A DNA stretch of 64,000 bases, from contig OW804096.1 in the NCBI GenBank assembly GCA_942159475.1, positions 17,880,906 through 17,944,905 on the forward strand. Direction: 5' to 3'. Source of the stretch: Sthenelais limicola. Taxonomy: Eukaryota; Annelida; Polychaeta; Phyllodocida; Sigalionidae. Positions 34,901 to 43,770 of the stretch are shown in pieces (within the stretch, counting starts at the first letter, position 1; every line of letters begins with the position of its first letter). The notes under the pieces are model-generated. The model saw only the letters and a list, made by a program, of their open reading frames with translations, did no database searches and had not been told where the DNA came from. The position numbers and the translations under genes were made by a program.

Positions 34901-35671
34901 AGTCGTGTTGGATTTGCCGTGCATACACCATTTGGGAACTTGAAGAAGGCTCTCCACAAGGAAAGCAGCATCTACACTGCTGAAGGAAAAGCACTGCTTA
35001 AGGCACTTGAATGGGTACAGGTCTCACGGATGAAGAAATTCATCATATTCTCAGACTCGCACCCATGTCTAGAAGCTGTGACCAACCTTTATCCTAAGAA
35101 CCCAATCATACAAGCAATTCAAGAGACATACACTGAAAACAAAAGACTGGACAAAGAAGTGGTGTTGTGCTGGGTGCCAAGCCACATTGGAATAGAAGGA
35201 AATGAGGCAGCAGACATTGCAGCCAAAAATGCATTAAGGCGCCCTGTTGGGGCTGACCAAATGCCATACACAGACATTGTACCTGTGGCGCAGGCACATG
35301 TCAAACGTAGCTGGCAGCGCACATGGAATGGTGTTAACAGTAACAAGCTGCGAGCAATCACACCATCAATCACACCAAAATTCAAAGATGATAACCTGAC
35401 AAGACCCGAACAGGTGATACTGACCCGTCTTCGTACCGGTCACACCAAACTGACTCACAGGCACCTTCTAAAAGGTGAAGTGGCTCCTGTATGTCAGACA
35501 TGCAACACTCAACTGAGTGTAGAGCATCTCTTAATACATTGTCAGGCAACCAAGAGAAACAGAATAAAATTCCTGCAAAATCGCAGGACACTGCAGAGTA
35601 TTTTCCGGGAATCTGGGAACAAAAATATTCTTGATTTCCTACGGGAAACCAAATTGTACGACAAAATTTAG
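31976..35671 (+). CDS. LINE ORF2: endonuclease, reverse transcriptase, RNase H
   Basis: About 1230 residues with no stop or frameshift. Numbering from the longer start at 31958: APE-type endonuclease at ~15-225 with QWNCRG, ALQEIK, MGDFNAHNTVWGD and CGSDHFPI holding the Asn, Glu, Asp/Asn and His/Asp catalytic positions. RT at ~480-770 with YRPIAMTSCMAKTMER, FFDLEKAYDTTW, GVLQGCILS and the catalytic YVDDF (Y677). RNase H at ~970-1110 with FTDGS, TAEGKAL, FSDS and GNEAADIAAKNAL, so all four acidic residues are present. C-terminal CCHC: CQTCNTQLSVEHLLIHC. It nicks target DNA and copies its RNA there. I prefer the start at 31976, which overlaps the ORF1 end. An intact frame suggests recent activity; the missing ORF1 means this copy alone is not complete. 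Confidence 0.93.
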   Translation: MMDHKHTILQWNCRGFRANLESLQLLCKDFNPVALALQEIKTIKPQHIKLRGYEVYLKLPDGDTPKGGVSLFIACEHPQQEIHLDTQLQAVAARITLNTPVTLCCLYLPPDKSVSQTELTGIINQLPSPFILMGDFNAHNTVWGDSRIDGKGRMIERIIDRKSLCLFNRKEATYHHPASGTFSSIDLSLSDASVFADFDWKVHHDLCGSDHFPIIIQTERKNKDTERPPRWNIAKADWEEYQKKCKQSFRSWPLIKEREEHPAEYFANNLREISAMCIGKTSITQKRQKCPWFNERCQEARRERRKALRKFRKTITPENMHSYLNTRAITKQTFKQERRESFHTYVGSLSKSTPMRKVFQQIRKLNGDPPPTVLHLQDGPVKVETPKEIADTMAEQFRKVSSSDNCSDQFLSHKTKCERQKLNFESRNEESYNKPFTKDELQHALSQAKDSCPGPDDIHYQMLKHLPEETMHLLLEVYNDIWVTGNYPPSWSEAIVVPIPKPGKNPTLASSYRPIAMTSCMAKTMERLVNNRLVYFLESKGHLSVHQSGFRRGRSTTDHLVSLESWIRDGFANKEHVVSVFFDLEKAYDTTWRYGIMRDIHKLGLRGRLTGFIGNFLTDRSFQVRLGSVLSESEEQEMGVLQGCILSVTLFSVKINSITKQLQPSVECCLYVDDFVICYKGTHMRTIERILQQTLTRLAEWSTNNGFKFSAEKTCVVHFCRRRGCKEEPTLYLQGKNLVVQEEVKFLGVVFDRILSFKPHIEYLRRKCQKAMNLLKVLSHPNWGCNKETLLTLYKMYIQSRLDYGSMVYASAPRSYLDRLKPIQNQGLRLCLGALRTTPSPSLHIEAGIPPLEFRREKLTLQYTIRVRANPKNPAHKLIFDNKNTVYREKPNAIKPMAVTARSLFREAGVPMKRVLTEIPPETPPWEQKLPLVILDLDANKKTETPVHVFEKQYSEIRTQFESHTAIFTDGSKDGSRVGFAVHTPFGNLKKALHKESSIYTAEGKALLKALEWVQVSRMKKFIIFSDSHPCLEAVTNLYPKNPIIQAIQETYTENKRLDKEVVLCWVPSHIGIEGNEAADIAAKNALRRPVGADQMPYTDIVPVAQAHVKRSWQRTWNGVNSNKLRAITPSITPKFKDDNLTRPEQVILTRLRTGHTKLTHRHLLKGEVAPVCQTCNTQLSVEHLLIHCQATKRNRIKFLQNRRTLQSIFRESGNKNILDFLRETKLYDKI

Positions 35672-35818
35672 GTAACCTAAATGAAGCCTGACTTCGTCAG
35701 GCCAAACCCTGTTTCATGAAATAGGGAATTTCACAGAATAAAATAATAAAACCACAGTATATCTGCTAACTTTTAATTACTATTAGCGGAGGTGAAACTA
35801 ACCAAACCAAACCAAAAC

Positions 35819-36700
35819 ACCAAACCGACTGACACCCACCAATACCTCCATTATCATAGCAACCATCCTAAACATCAAAAGAATTCTATCCCATACAGTC
35901 AACTCATACAAGTCTGACTCATCTGCTCAACTATACAAGAGTTCCACAAACACGCCCTCGTCATGCTATCCCACTTTGCGGCTAGAGACTATCCAAAGAA
36001 ACTTCTATGGAAAGTATACGACAAAGTGAAACACCTTTCCCGGGAAACCCTCCTATACCCTCCTGAAAGGGGAACCACAGATCCAATCCTGCCGTTGATC
36101 TTGACATTCGTAGCAAATGATCACAAACAGATTCAAACCATCCTCCACTCAAACCAAGGAATTTTGGACAATTCCATGAACAATGAAAAACTACTCCGCC
36201 ACAAAATTACCATTGCATACAGAAGGAATATCCCAACCTAAGAAACCTACTTACTAACTCACAATGCCCAAAACCCTTATCTACTAAAGGCACCTACCCT
36301 TGCGGCAAAATCAATTGCACGATGTGTCCCTTAAACCGTAACATCACAAAAATTACCAACTCTGCCGGTAATTCCTCCTATGATACCATAGGAAGATCCA
36401 CATGTCTCACTACGTGTGTTGTATATGCCATTATCTGCAAAAAATGTCACAAAATGTACATTGGACAGACCAAGAATACGATACATCAGAGGAGATTACA
36501 ACACAAGAACGATATCCAACATCAGAGTTGAAAAGCCCGTAGCGGCTCATTTCAACGATCCAGGTCACAACGTAGATGACATCACAGTCACAGTGCTTGA
36601 CAACAGCGCGCGTTACCTTAACGACCGCCTCCGTCTCGAGGAGGCGTGGATAAAACGTCTTATGACGTGGCAGCCACATGACCTCAACATCCGAACATAA
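35819..36700 (+). pseudogene. PLE copy B: RT C-terminus and GIY-YIG endonuclease, broken
   Basis: Resumes the PLE frame after the LINE: KPTDTHQYLHYHSNHPKHQK then SIPYSQLIQV and a TGA at 35915 where Arg is expected. ORF 35963-36241 continues (KKLLWKVYDKVKHLSRETLL). A frameshift at ~36237 moves to NLRNLLTNSQCPKPLSTKG and the CG-C-MC cluster. The GIY-YIG core follows: CVVYAIICKKCHKMYIGQTK (36415), then a 2-base loss near 36527 relative to copy D, and EKPVAAHFNDPGHNVDD, RLRLEEAWIKRL to the stop at 36698. Function: target nicking for PLE insertion. Besides the LINE, the copy carries one stop and two frameshifts. Confidence 0.87.
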
Positions 36701-36784
36701 ACAATAACAACACTCGGCCATATATCCACACGCTCAGCTATACTACTACCAACATTTGAATCAGGCAACCCCTAGCAGCACAAA

Positions 36785-37789
36785 ATGGGGGACCACAACG
36801 AAGACAGAGAGGTTTTTGAATGTTCCATCTGCTCCAAACGCATAACTACTAGAAAGGCCACCAAGAGGCACTATACTGTTGAACATTCTACCCAAAGGAA
36901 GAGGGACTGCAAAATCTGTTTCAAAGAATACGTTACTAAATCGGCCTTTGACCGCCACATGAGAACGCATGATAAAAGCACCCGATCACCCTTGGACTGC
37001 ATGATACCGACCAAGAACCCAGACTACATGAAGGCAGCAGCCCACACAGCCGTAACTTCCTATCAGACAAGTAGGAACTCGACACAGTTCAAAAACATTG
37101 TTGATCTAACAGGGCTTAAACGCAGACCAGAACGGACTCCTAGAAGAGATAGCTCTCCAACGGAACCCCCACATAAGAAACGCGTTGGCCTGCTAAACAC
37201 AGGGATCAGCAATATGGATTACCACAACTTGGGACTTAACAAGCATGCTCCCGCAGTCACCCCGGTGAACAAAGTATCAGCCCTGCAGAGCAAGGAAGCC
37301 AGTAAATCATTTGCCAACCTGACAGGTGCCAAGACCCAACTCGAACACATGATCAATCAACAAATGACAGAAACAAACGCCCCTTCAACAACAGTAAGTG
37401 CACCATCAAACACTCTAGTAGACTATGCCAGTAGCCCCAGCAGTTCAAAAAACAATTCCACACTCGACTTGAGCGTATCAAGTTCGAGCTGCTCAGGGAG
37501 TGATTCCACCTCCAGTTCAAACTGCACCAACTGCCTGGATGAGATTCCCACACCATCCACCACCGAGAGGAAGATTGACTCACCAACTCTCGAAACAACT
37601 CAAACCAGCGAAACGGACCAAACCGAAACCACACCAATGAGGAGACAATTAACATTGCATCCATCAGTGTACAAGGCAGAGAAACCCTTTCTCGCTGCAG
37701 TAACTCAACTTCTTAATACAGTAGACTCAAATCTAGCGGTGGACTTTAGCATACTCACCAAACTGTACGATGAAGAACTCTACAGTTGA
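36785..37789 (+). CDS. PLE copy B: downstream two-finger C2H2 protein, intact
   Basis: 334 codons starting 84 bp after the GIY-YIG stop. Finger 1 is CSICSKRITTRKATKRHYTV-EH (C13, C16, H29, H34) and finger 2 CKICFKEYVTKSAFDRHM-RTH (C42, C45, H58, H62). Then a conserved block (MIPTKNPDYMKAAAHTA, TQFKNIVDLTGLKR) and NMDYHNLGLNKHAPAVTP, both shared with the copy at 53346. A long Ser/Thr-rich linker (around residues 195-290) precedes a C-terminal helix ending DFSILTKLYDEELYS. No stop or shift, while the adjacent RT is thrice broken. It could bind DNA or the element's RNA; function is not established. A host gene is less likely because three PLE copies carry it in the same place. Confidence 0.8.
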   Translation: MGDHNEDREVFECSICSKRITTRKATKRHYTVEHSTQRKRDCKICFKEYVTKSAFDRHMRTHDKSTRSPLDCMIPTKNPDYMKAAAHTAVTSYQTSRNSTQFKNIVDLTGLKRRPERTPRRDSSPTEPPHKKRVGLLNTGISNMDYHNLGLNKHAPAVTPVNKVSALQSKEASKSFANLTGAKTQLEHMINQQMTETNAPSTTVSAPSNTLVDYASSPSSSKNNSTLDLSVSSSSCSGSDSTSSSNCTNCLDEIPTPSTTERKIDSPTLETTQTSETDQTETTPMRRQLTLHPSVYKAEKPFLAAVTQLLNTVDSNLAVDFSILTKLYDEELYS

Positions 37790-38248
37790 TCAAATAATAC
37801 CTAGTAATATAACTGAAACAGTGCAACAATGTGTATTGTAACATAGATCGGACTACACATTAAAATTGAGTAATCAAATAATTATGTGTGGGCAGTTATT
37901 ACTTATTAATAATAACTCCTTATCGACTATCTAATTCACCCACCGAAGTCCCCACTATTGAACTCGAACAGTCCAGACCCTAAATGAACCCTTTTTTTAA
38001 GAAATTGAAAATAATAGGCATAAACAAGATAATGATTTTATTACATTATATAATTTCCATTTTCATGTAAGGCCAAAAATTGTATAAGGTTACCCAAAAT
38101 ACCAAACTAAATAGCGAAACAAGAAATTGTAAGAAAGTACCACAACTAACTCAGTCCATTGTAAGGCTAACTTTACCTAGTTACCATATCTCAGAATGCT
38201 TAGCATGAGTATAAATAAGGCCCCGGGTCTGTCTGGCTCAGTCAATAC
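37790..38248. other. PLE copy B 3' region, non-coding
   Basis: AT-rich sequence between the zinc-finger ORF stop and the hammerhead-like motif. No ORF. Comparable in length and position to 28758-28953 in copy C and 40164-40554 in copy E. Confidence 0.5.
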
Positions 38249-38295
38249 TGGACTGGCCCTGAAGAAGTACTGCAAAGTTCGAAACGTCGACCAGT
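38249..38295 (+). ncRNA. Hammerhead-ribozyme-like motif at the end of PLE copy B
   Basis: actggcc (38252-38258) | CTGAAGA | variable | GAAAC-GTC | gaccagt (38289-38295). The two flanks pair as stem I (seven positions, one mismatch), and GTC is a preferred cleavage triplet. Stem II is poor in this copy, so it may be decayed. It lies 0.46 kb after the zinc-finger ORF, at the same place as in copies C and E, followed by an aataaa word at 38306. Confidence 0.55.
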
Positions 38296-38563
38296 TAAGG
38301 TCCAAATAAAAAGTGCAATTTTCAACCCAACAGCCCTCTTATTTCAACCAAGTCATATAACTCATCTACTTCAAACTCAATCGGTTGGCAGCACCCCTCC
38401 CAACATTAAATGAAACAGGGCTCTGGTGCGAATTGAATTGAATTGCGCCATGTTAGCGGAAAAACGACTGCAGCGCCATCTAGTGGGTAAAAAACATGTG
38501 TACTTGTGTACTACGTCACATCTGCCCCTCGCACAACAGCGTCGTGACCCAGAGTCTGAGAAA

Positions 38564-38905
38564 ATGGTTTAGTGCTCGGCATTTGAGTGTGGAAACCGCA
38601 GCGAAAATCGTAAGGCCTCAACTGAATTTAAATCCAATTCGGAAGCGCTGAAAGCTGAGTTTTTCCTCAGTGATGGTTTCGATCCCGGATGCTCACAGGC
38701 AGTCCAAAGTGAGAAGACAAGGCATGAAAGGAGGAAACGGTGGCTTGAGGAAAAGGTCACCTTCCACCATTTCCCCAAATCAGGACCATTAAGACAAAAG
38801 TGGCTGGCCACCAACAACAGAGAGAAAAAAAATGTTACCAAAACCGCCGTGCTGTGTTCTAGCCACTTTGAGCCAGACTGCTATGAAGAGGGCTACTGGT
38901 TGAAA
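38564..38905 (+). pseudogene. THAP-domain exon with early stop (P-element-like)
   Basis: ATG at 38564 is followed by GTT and TAG (38570), then an open frame CSAFECGNRSENRK, VTFHHFPKSGPLRQKWLAT, KTAVLCSSHFEPDCYEEGYW, ending at a donor aaa|gtaag. The C-x4-C ... W ... C-x2-H layout and the HFP and SSHF signatures define a THAP zinc finger, the DNA-binding module of P-element transposases and THAP proteins. About 40 extra residues (rich in Lys/Arg/Glu) separate the first cysteines from the HFP motif, longer than usual. Transposase-like sequence of the P family lies downstream at 42148-45745, so this was probably its 5' exon; later insertions separate them. Confidence 0.75.
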
Positions 38906-39404
38906 GTAAGTATTTATAGAGTCTAATGATTAAAATAATGATAAAGTAAGTTTACAACGATGCAGTCTACGCTAAAATCTTCTCGTTTTTACTCTGCCTA
39001 TGGGGGGTGTTTGATTAGGCCTACTACCATAGATTCTAGACGTGCTCAGATCAACAGATCAACAGTCGAACATGCCTCAACTCAATGGTGATTCTTGATG
39101 GATCAGAGATTTTTTCACATGACGTGCCCAGACATCGTCTCTAGTATGTGAAGATATTGAGATCATATATCTATTTTTTCTACCTTTTCTCTCAATCGTC
39201 GCAAGTACACCATAGAAAAATATTTTCACAAAATAAAGTATTATTGCTTTGAAACAAAAAGTGTGAAATGGACCATGAAGGTGCTATGGTAGCTAAAGTC
39301 AACAGCTCAATAATTTACAATTCAGTAAATGAAAAGTAAATGTCATTGTACAAATTCTCAGTTTATTTATCTGAAAACCTTTGAAATGAATTTGTTTTAC
39401 ACAA
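38906..39404. other. No gene; presumed intron
   Basis: Follows the THAP-exon donor. AT-rich, no ORF of note. Confidence 0.4.
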
Positions 39405-39600
39405 GAGCATTCCTCAGATGCCATCAACTCCACACAGGTTAACAAGAAAATGCCTTCCAAAGCAAATGGGAAAGAAGAAGTAATATTGTTATTTGTGTCG
39501 CAAAAAAGGAAAAATCCAAGAAGAGAGCATCCCAGACAATATATGGTTGTAGCAAATGCAATTTATATTTGTGTTTGCCAAAATGCTAGGTTTCACATAA
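39405..39600 (+). pseudogene. piggyBac-type C-terminal Cys-rich domain, relic
   Basis: Pieces in two frames: MPSTPHRLTRKCLPKQMGKK, then YCYLCRKKGK, then (shifted) KKRASQTIYGCSKCNLYLCL-PKC and a His a few residues on. The order C-x2-C ... YGC-x2-C-x4-LC-x3-C matches the RING-like cysteine-rich tail of piggyBac transposases, which binds the transposon ends. At least one frameshift and two stops. No catalytic DDD core was found nearby. Confidence 0.5.
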
Positions 39601-39713
39601 AGCGGAATCCTTTAGAGGAATAACAGTGTATAAAGCCTGTAAACCTGAAAAAAAAATAAAACGTAAAAAAATCCCCACCCCCCTCAATCAAGATCGAGTA
39701 CCCTGAAAAAGAA

Positions 39714-40163
39714 ATGATCCCTCACACAGATGACATAATGAATTTCTCAAACTTGTCCCTGAATAACGAGAATAAATCAGAAGAGGTGATGGTTGATTTA
39801 CAACCTGCCCCCAGCCCTATTCCTCATAACACCGAAGAAGCTGTCAGCCCCAAACCTAAACCAAATCCTCAGACCAAATTGATCAATCACCTGCTCTTAA
39901 ATCACCAAAACCCTCCATCCTCACAGATGAAACCGTACCCAATCTTCCCCATCACAGTAGAGAATGACGCATCGGCCAGTTCCACCCATAGCCTATCAGC
40001 TACCCCAGCCGCTGGAAAGAATCAAGATGGCCTTTCAATCAGCAACAGAGAAACCAATCAGCTGTTCTACCATATATACCAAATCGTCAGAATATTGGAC
40101 CGGCGTGCGGCATGTATCCTGGGCCGCTACCTGAATGACTCGGACTATCTCGAACTAGATTAA
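39714..40163 (+). CDS. PLE copy E: C-terminal part of the accessory ORF
   Basis: 149 codons, Pro/Ser/Asn-rich linker (LQPAPSPIPHNTEEAVSPKP) followed by a folded-looking end (ETNQLFYHIYQIVRILDRRA, LGRYLNDSDYLELD) at the stop. Zinc fingers are missing. The linker composition, the position ~0.4 kb before a hammerhead-like motif, and a short acidic Tyr-containing ending parallel the ORFs at 27592 and 36785. Sequence identity to them is low, so this is an inference from layout. Confidence 0.45.
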   Translation: MIPHTDDIMNFSNLSLNNENKSEEVMVDLQPAPSPIPHNTEEAVSPKPKPNPQTKLINHLLLNHQNPPSSQMKPYPIFPITVENDASASSTHSLSATPAAGKNQDGLSISNRETNQLFYHIYQIVRILDRRAACILGRYLNDSDYLELD

Positions 40164-40554
40164 AGTATTAATAATGTTAAATATAGATCATCGTCGAACT
40201 TCAAATTATAGATTCGACCTCTTTTATCCCTATACGATTTACAACCTTTTCTCTTTACCTTTAAGTAAACGTCGAGTAACACTATTATAATGTCAGACTT
40301 AAAATTATAAATCCGACTCTTAAAAACTCTTATTTCATATACCCCTCAAAAATTTCTATATTATATCAAAGACAACAGAGTAATTTCAGTTTATTCAGCA
40401 TCACTTTAAATTAAAGATCATCAATTTCAACCTAGCTTTTGTGTCCTCACTCTCCTCTAACACAAGTGTCGCCCTTTACACATTATGTGTCTTGGGGTTA
40501 CACATTATCTATACATTATTACTATAAATATCGGAGAGGCAGTCTTCTTGTATT

Positions 40555-40600
40555 ATCCCTGACGAAGCCCCCCACCCCACCCAAGGACGAAATATTGGAA
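40555..40600 (+). ncRNA. Hammerhead-ribozyme-like motif, PLE copy E
   Basis: CTGACGA (40559-40565), a C-rich loop, then GGACGAAAT (40585-40593). The two core boxes are in the right order and spacing. Pairing of stem II is limited to CC/GG, so activity is uncertain. Confidence 0.4.
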
Positions 40601-41199
40601 TAAAAAAGAATTCTTCTAAGATGTCAACTTGAGTGATTCTTCCCATCTCCAGAAAAAAATAAAATATTGTGGTCGTTATTTATTTATCTAAGGTTAGGGT
40701 ACATCTGTGGAACCTATGACATTCCCAGTGACAGGGTAGCATATGCAGGAGAAGGATCTTACTAATCGTCAACATCATCATTTCAGAAATATGGTTAACG
40801 ATGGTATCCAAAACACCAGAAGTGCCTACATAAGTTAGACAGATACCAAAAAGATTATAAAAAATTCTGGCATATTTTGAACAACTATCTACCATTTAAA
40901 GGAGATCATAAAAGTATAAACAATATGGTGGGGCATACTTAGTTATAAAGACAGCCAGTTTGATGTATACCGAAGCAGTGTAGCCAATTAGTCGCACAAA
41001 GCCCAGCGAAAAATACAGATAATTGACATCACAGAGAAACTGGAGCTGTCTTTCTCTAGCATTATTACATCACCTGGCAACATGACAACTGCCACCCTAC
41101 TCCAGTCCTCCTATCCAACAGGGATCCATCAACCACCGAGCACAACGTTCTAATACACCATGCCTAGATGAAAACAGCAGCATTGACTCAATGTCTAGA
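40601..41199. other. No gene seen
   Basis: Non-coding, AT-rich. The minus ORF at 40680-40895 has no motif. From about 41050 the composition becomes C-rich on this strand like PLE linkers, so PLE copy F may begin there. Confidence 0.4.
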
Positions 41200-41800
41200 G
41201 TCAGCAATATGCACCTTTCCTCATCCCCCTCTGATATAGTAACAAACCAGATATATCCTCAGTTATGAAAGCAAACACTCTATTATCTACTCGAGGCTAT
41301 CAAAAGCATAGACCCATCTATGTGTCACCCAAGAACTGAGACCGATCCTTACAAGAAAAGGTGTCTTCTACGACCCTGCCTTGAGAATACACTGATATTT
41401 ATTTCTCTACCATAAAGAAAGCAACCTAAAAAAATCTTGCTGCCCAACACCTGACTATTGTTTACCTGTTCCTAGCCAACGAACCAACAGACTCAGTGAA
41501 GCCAAGCTGTCATCACAGATAGACGTGAACAATTTTTTGTTTTAAAGTATATATATATCCATATTGCATGTGAAACAAAAATTGACTGTGTACAGCCTTA
41601 ACGCTACCAGTACCATTCACTGTGGACTGCTGTCATATAAGCATCTTACAACTGCACTAAATTACACCTCAGTATCATAATTTGTATGTCAACCAACCTA
41701 CTCCTGAAAGCTAGAGTCTAATAAAATCAACAAACAAGTTTATTATGTTCTTTCAATGAACTCATCTAAACTCCTCCGGCCCACCCCGATAAGTGATACT
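41200..41800 (+). pseudogene. PLE copy F: accessory ORF C-terminus and 3' end, decayed
   Basis: 41287-41315 reads LEAIKSIDPSM and, after a frameshift, 41335-41379 reads LRPILTRKGVFYDPA. This is a clear match to the C-terminal motif SIDPAIGSE...KPILIRKGILYDPN of the ORF ending at 28757. About 0.33 kb later come actcctgaaagctagag (the hammerhead-like motif with its stem II deleted) and aacaagtttattatgttctt, which repeats the PLE copy C terminus at 29240. Confidence 0.65.
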
Positions 41801-42147
41801 CCCCTCTGTCTATTGTAGCTTTATGTATAGTCAGGTAGGTATGATGTAACACCCATTTTATGACAATGAATTCTTCCTCATATAATAAATCTGTTAACTA
41901 ACTCATTGATTTCAGTTGCTTATAATATTGCAATGCAACGCATGCAATATTCATGGTCCTTTAACCAAATTGTTAGTTAACCTGTATAGTACTTCTCGAA
42001 ATCCATCAAAAACAGATTTTCACCTGAATTCTTCAGATTTTCGGATGATTCAATCATATAGCACAGTCATATATATTTTTATAATTATTGATTTAATCAT
42101 AAAATATCATATTCATTAATCATGGTTGATTACTATCATTTTTATTA
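41801..42147. other. No gene; AT-rich
   Basis: No supported feature. It ends in an acceptor-like tttattag at 42141-42148 before the P-type transposase frames. Confidence 0.4.
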
Positions 42148-43095
42148 GGCTCATCAGTCAACACTGAAACACATACTACATGTGACCGCCAAGAACAGAG
42201 AGAAGGAACCCAATCCAGACTCTCCTTGGTGTTTGCTACTAGCAACAAAGCTAGACTAGATGGAGATGACAAGTAAAGAAGATTTTAAGATGCATGTGGA
42301 TACCATTGCCCTTGTGGCCATGAGAGGAAGGTGGTCATCATTTACACCATTATCCAAGATATTGAGCAATGAAATAGCTGATGCCTTAAAAAAAGAAAGT
42401 GTAAAGGCAACACAAGCTACAAAAAAGCTGAATGAGATTGGGAGGCAGTTGACAGAGGAAGTCATTAGAGTAGATGAGGAGAGTCATAAAGTACTGATGG
42501 ACTTGATGGAATGTGCTGAAAAAGAAATTTCACAGAACTCTTTTGACTTGAACAGAAAAAAGCATTCAAAAGGAAGAAAAATGGCATCTGCTGGCACCAT
42601 ATGAAGGTGAGTTTTGCAATACTTCTGCATAGTACCAGCCCAGCAGCATACCGATCATTGCAGGAGGTTGGAGTGTTGAAACTCCCATCTGAATCAACCT
42701 TGAGGGACTACACGAATGTATTACACCCTAGGTCAAGATTCCAATTAGAAGTCATACAAGAACTCAAACGGCAAGCTGAACCATTGAATGACAACAAAAG
42801 ATGGGTTTGCCTTCTGCATGATGAAATCGCTATAAAGCATGACCTAGTGTATGACCCCCAAAATGGGGACCTTGTTGGATAAAAGATTGTTGGATTAAAA
42901 AGAGCCCACACAATAAACTCACATCATCAGACAGGACATCAGCTACTCATGCCCTGGTTTTCATGGTGGTTGGTGTAACTTCCAATTTGAAATTGTCTAT
43001 TGAGTATTTTCCCACAACAACAGCCACTGCAGATGAAATATTCCCCTTGTTTTGGAGAGCAGTAGGGCTGATTGAGAGTGTGGGTAACCTAAAAG
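42148..43095 (+). pseudogene. P-element-like transposase, 5' catalytic part, broken
   Basis: After a short exon (to about 42268) the frame at 42260-42604 gives a helical region (TLxxxLS-like, LMDLMECAEKEISQNSF). A frameshift near 42545 leads to KAFKRKKNG, then VSFAILLHSTSPAAYRSLQE, VLKLPSESTLRDYTN, RWVCLLHDEIAIKHDLVYD and DPQNGDLVG. A further break is followed by THALVFMVVGVTSNLKLSIE and FPLFWRAVGLIESV. LPSE-TLRDYT and LHDE-IK-DLVYD are signatures of THAP9/P-element transposases; the Asp in LLHDE is the first catalytic residue of the RNase H-like core. At least two frame breaks. The donor aaa|gtgag at 43095 leads to the exon at 43365. Confidence 0.82.
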
Positions 43096-43263
43096 TGAGA
43101 TTTGTTTATATATAAGTATTATGTTATACTGTAATACTTACAGAATATGTTATCACTATTCCAGTTACATAGTAACCCATAGCAGTTCAGGGCATCCAAC
43201 AGTTTAATAAGAATAATTTTGGAGAGTTTAAATAATATTGATGCCTTGCATAGTGACATTTTG

Positions 43264-43530
43264 CAATGCCCACATTTAATGTGAGGATTCTAGTGGCCTG
43301 TCTAATACTGTGTCTAATACTATTTTTTGTTCACTTAGAAAAATGTAATATGTTGATATTCAGGTAATAGCAGCCACCAGTGACAAGGCCTCACCAAACC
43401 AATGGTTTATTAGATTGCATGGTGACAACGGATTCAAGACCTCTATTATCTAAGCCCAAGAAAGGGGGTGACATAATTCTTTAGCGATGGCCCCCACTTC
43501 ATCAAGACCATTAGAAACAACCTCAATAGC
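43264..43530 (+). repeat. Copy 1 of a duplicated P-transposase exon
   Basis: From atgcccaca-ttaatgtgag to acaacctcaatagc this segment matches 45368-45628 with scattered differences. It includes an intron end and an exon reading VIAATSDKASPNQWFIRLHG, then broken KTIRNN-type sequence (frameshift and stop in place of the SDAPHLIK block). The copy ends exactly at cctcaatagc, where unrelated sequence begins. Confidence 0.75.
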
Positions 43531-43770
43531 AGGTGCCCCAAACTCCCAGAGTGAGGTGGTGATGGGAGGAAGATCTTCCCCAACTTCCCCGCCTGATTGA
43601 CCTTCAGGAACAATGTCCCCCGATGTCTGTAATGATACATGTAGTATTAATGATGTAGCGAAGTTGTATGGTCGTCGCTTTTAAATTGGGAATCCCGGGT
43701 AGTTATATTATGGTTGCTAGAGAGGTTAGGAAAAAATCCCAAATAATGAAGTTTGATTGGGTTTTTATTT
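43531..43770. other. Unassigned sequence between P-transposase copies
   Basis: Contains aatcccgggtagttatatta and aggaaaaaatcccaaataat; no ORF with a recognisable domain. Confidence 0.4.

Larger units (their letters stand above)
31755..35818 (+). mobile_element. 5'-truncated LINE inserted in a PLE
   Basis: A 4.06 kb non-LTR retrotransposon: last ~78 codons of ORF1, full ORF2 with endonuclease, RT and RNase H, a short 3' UTR (gtttcatgaaatagggaatt, tatctgctaacttttaatta) and a (CCAAA)n tail at about 35800-35818. Its 3' end recurs on the minus strand at 25434-25500 and 44664-44822. It splits the PLE RT frame between the block ending LRTTL and KPTDTHQ. No exact target duplication is obvious. The RNase H and C-terminal CCHC place it in the I/Jockey-type assemblage; the exact clade is not determined. 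Confidence 0.9.

Noticed and set aside
32584..35591. Several minus-strand and alternate-frame ORFs
   Set aside because: All overlap the LINE ORF2, which is continuous and has conserved domains.
36785..37789. Host transcription factor interpretation
   Set aside because: Two C2H2 fingers would fit, but the same ORF follows PLE nuclease in two other copies, so an element origin is preferred.
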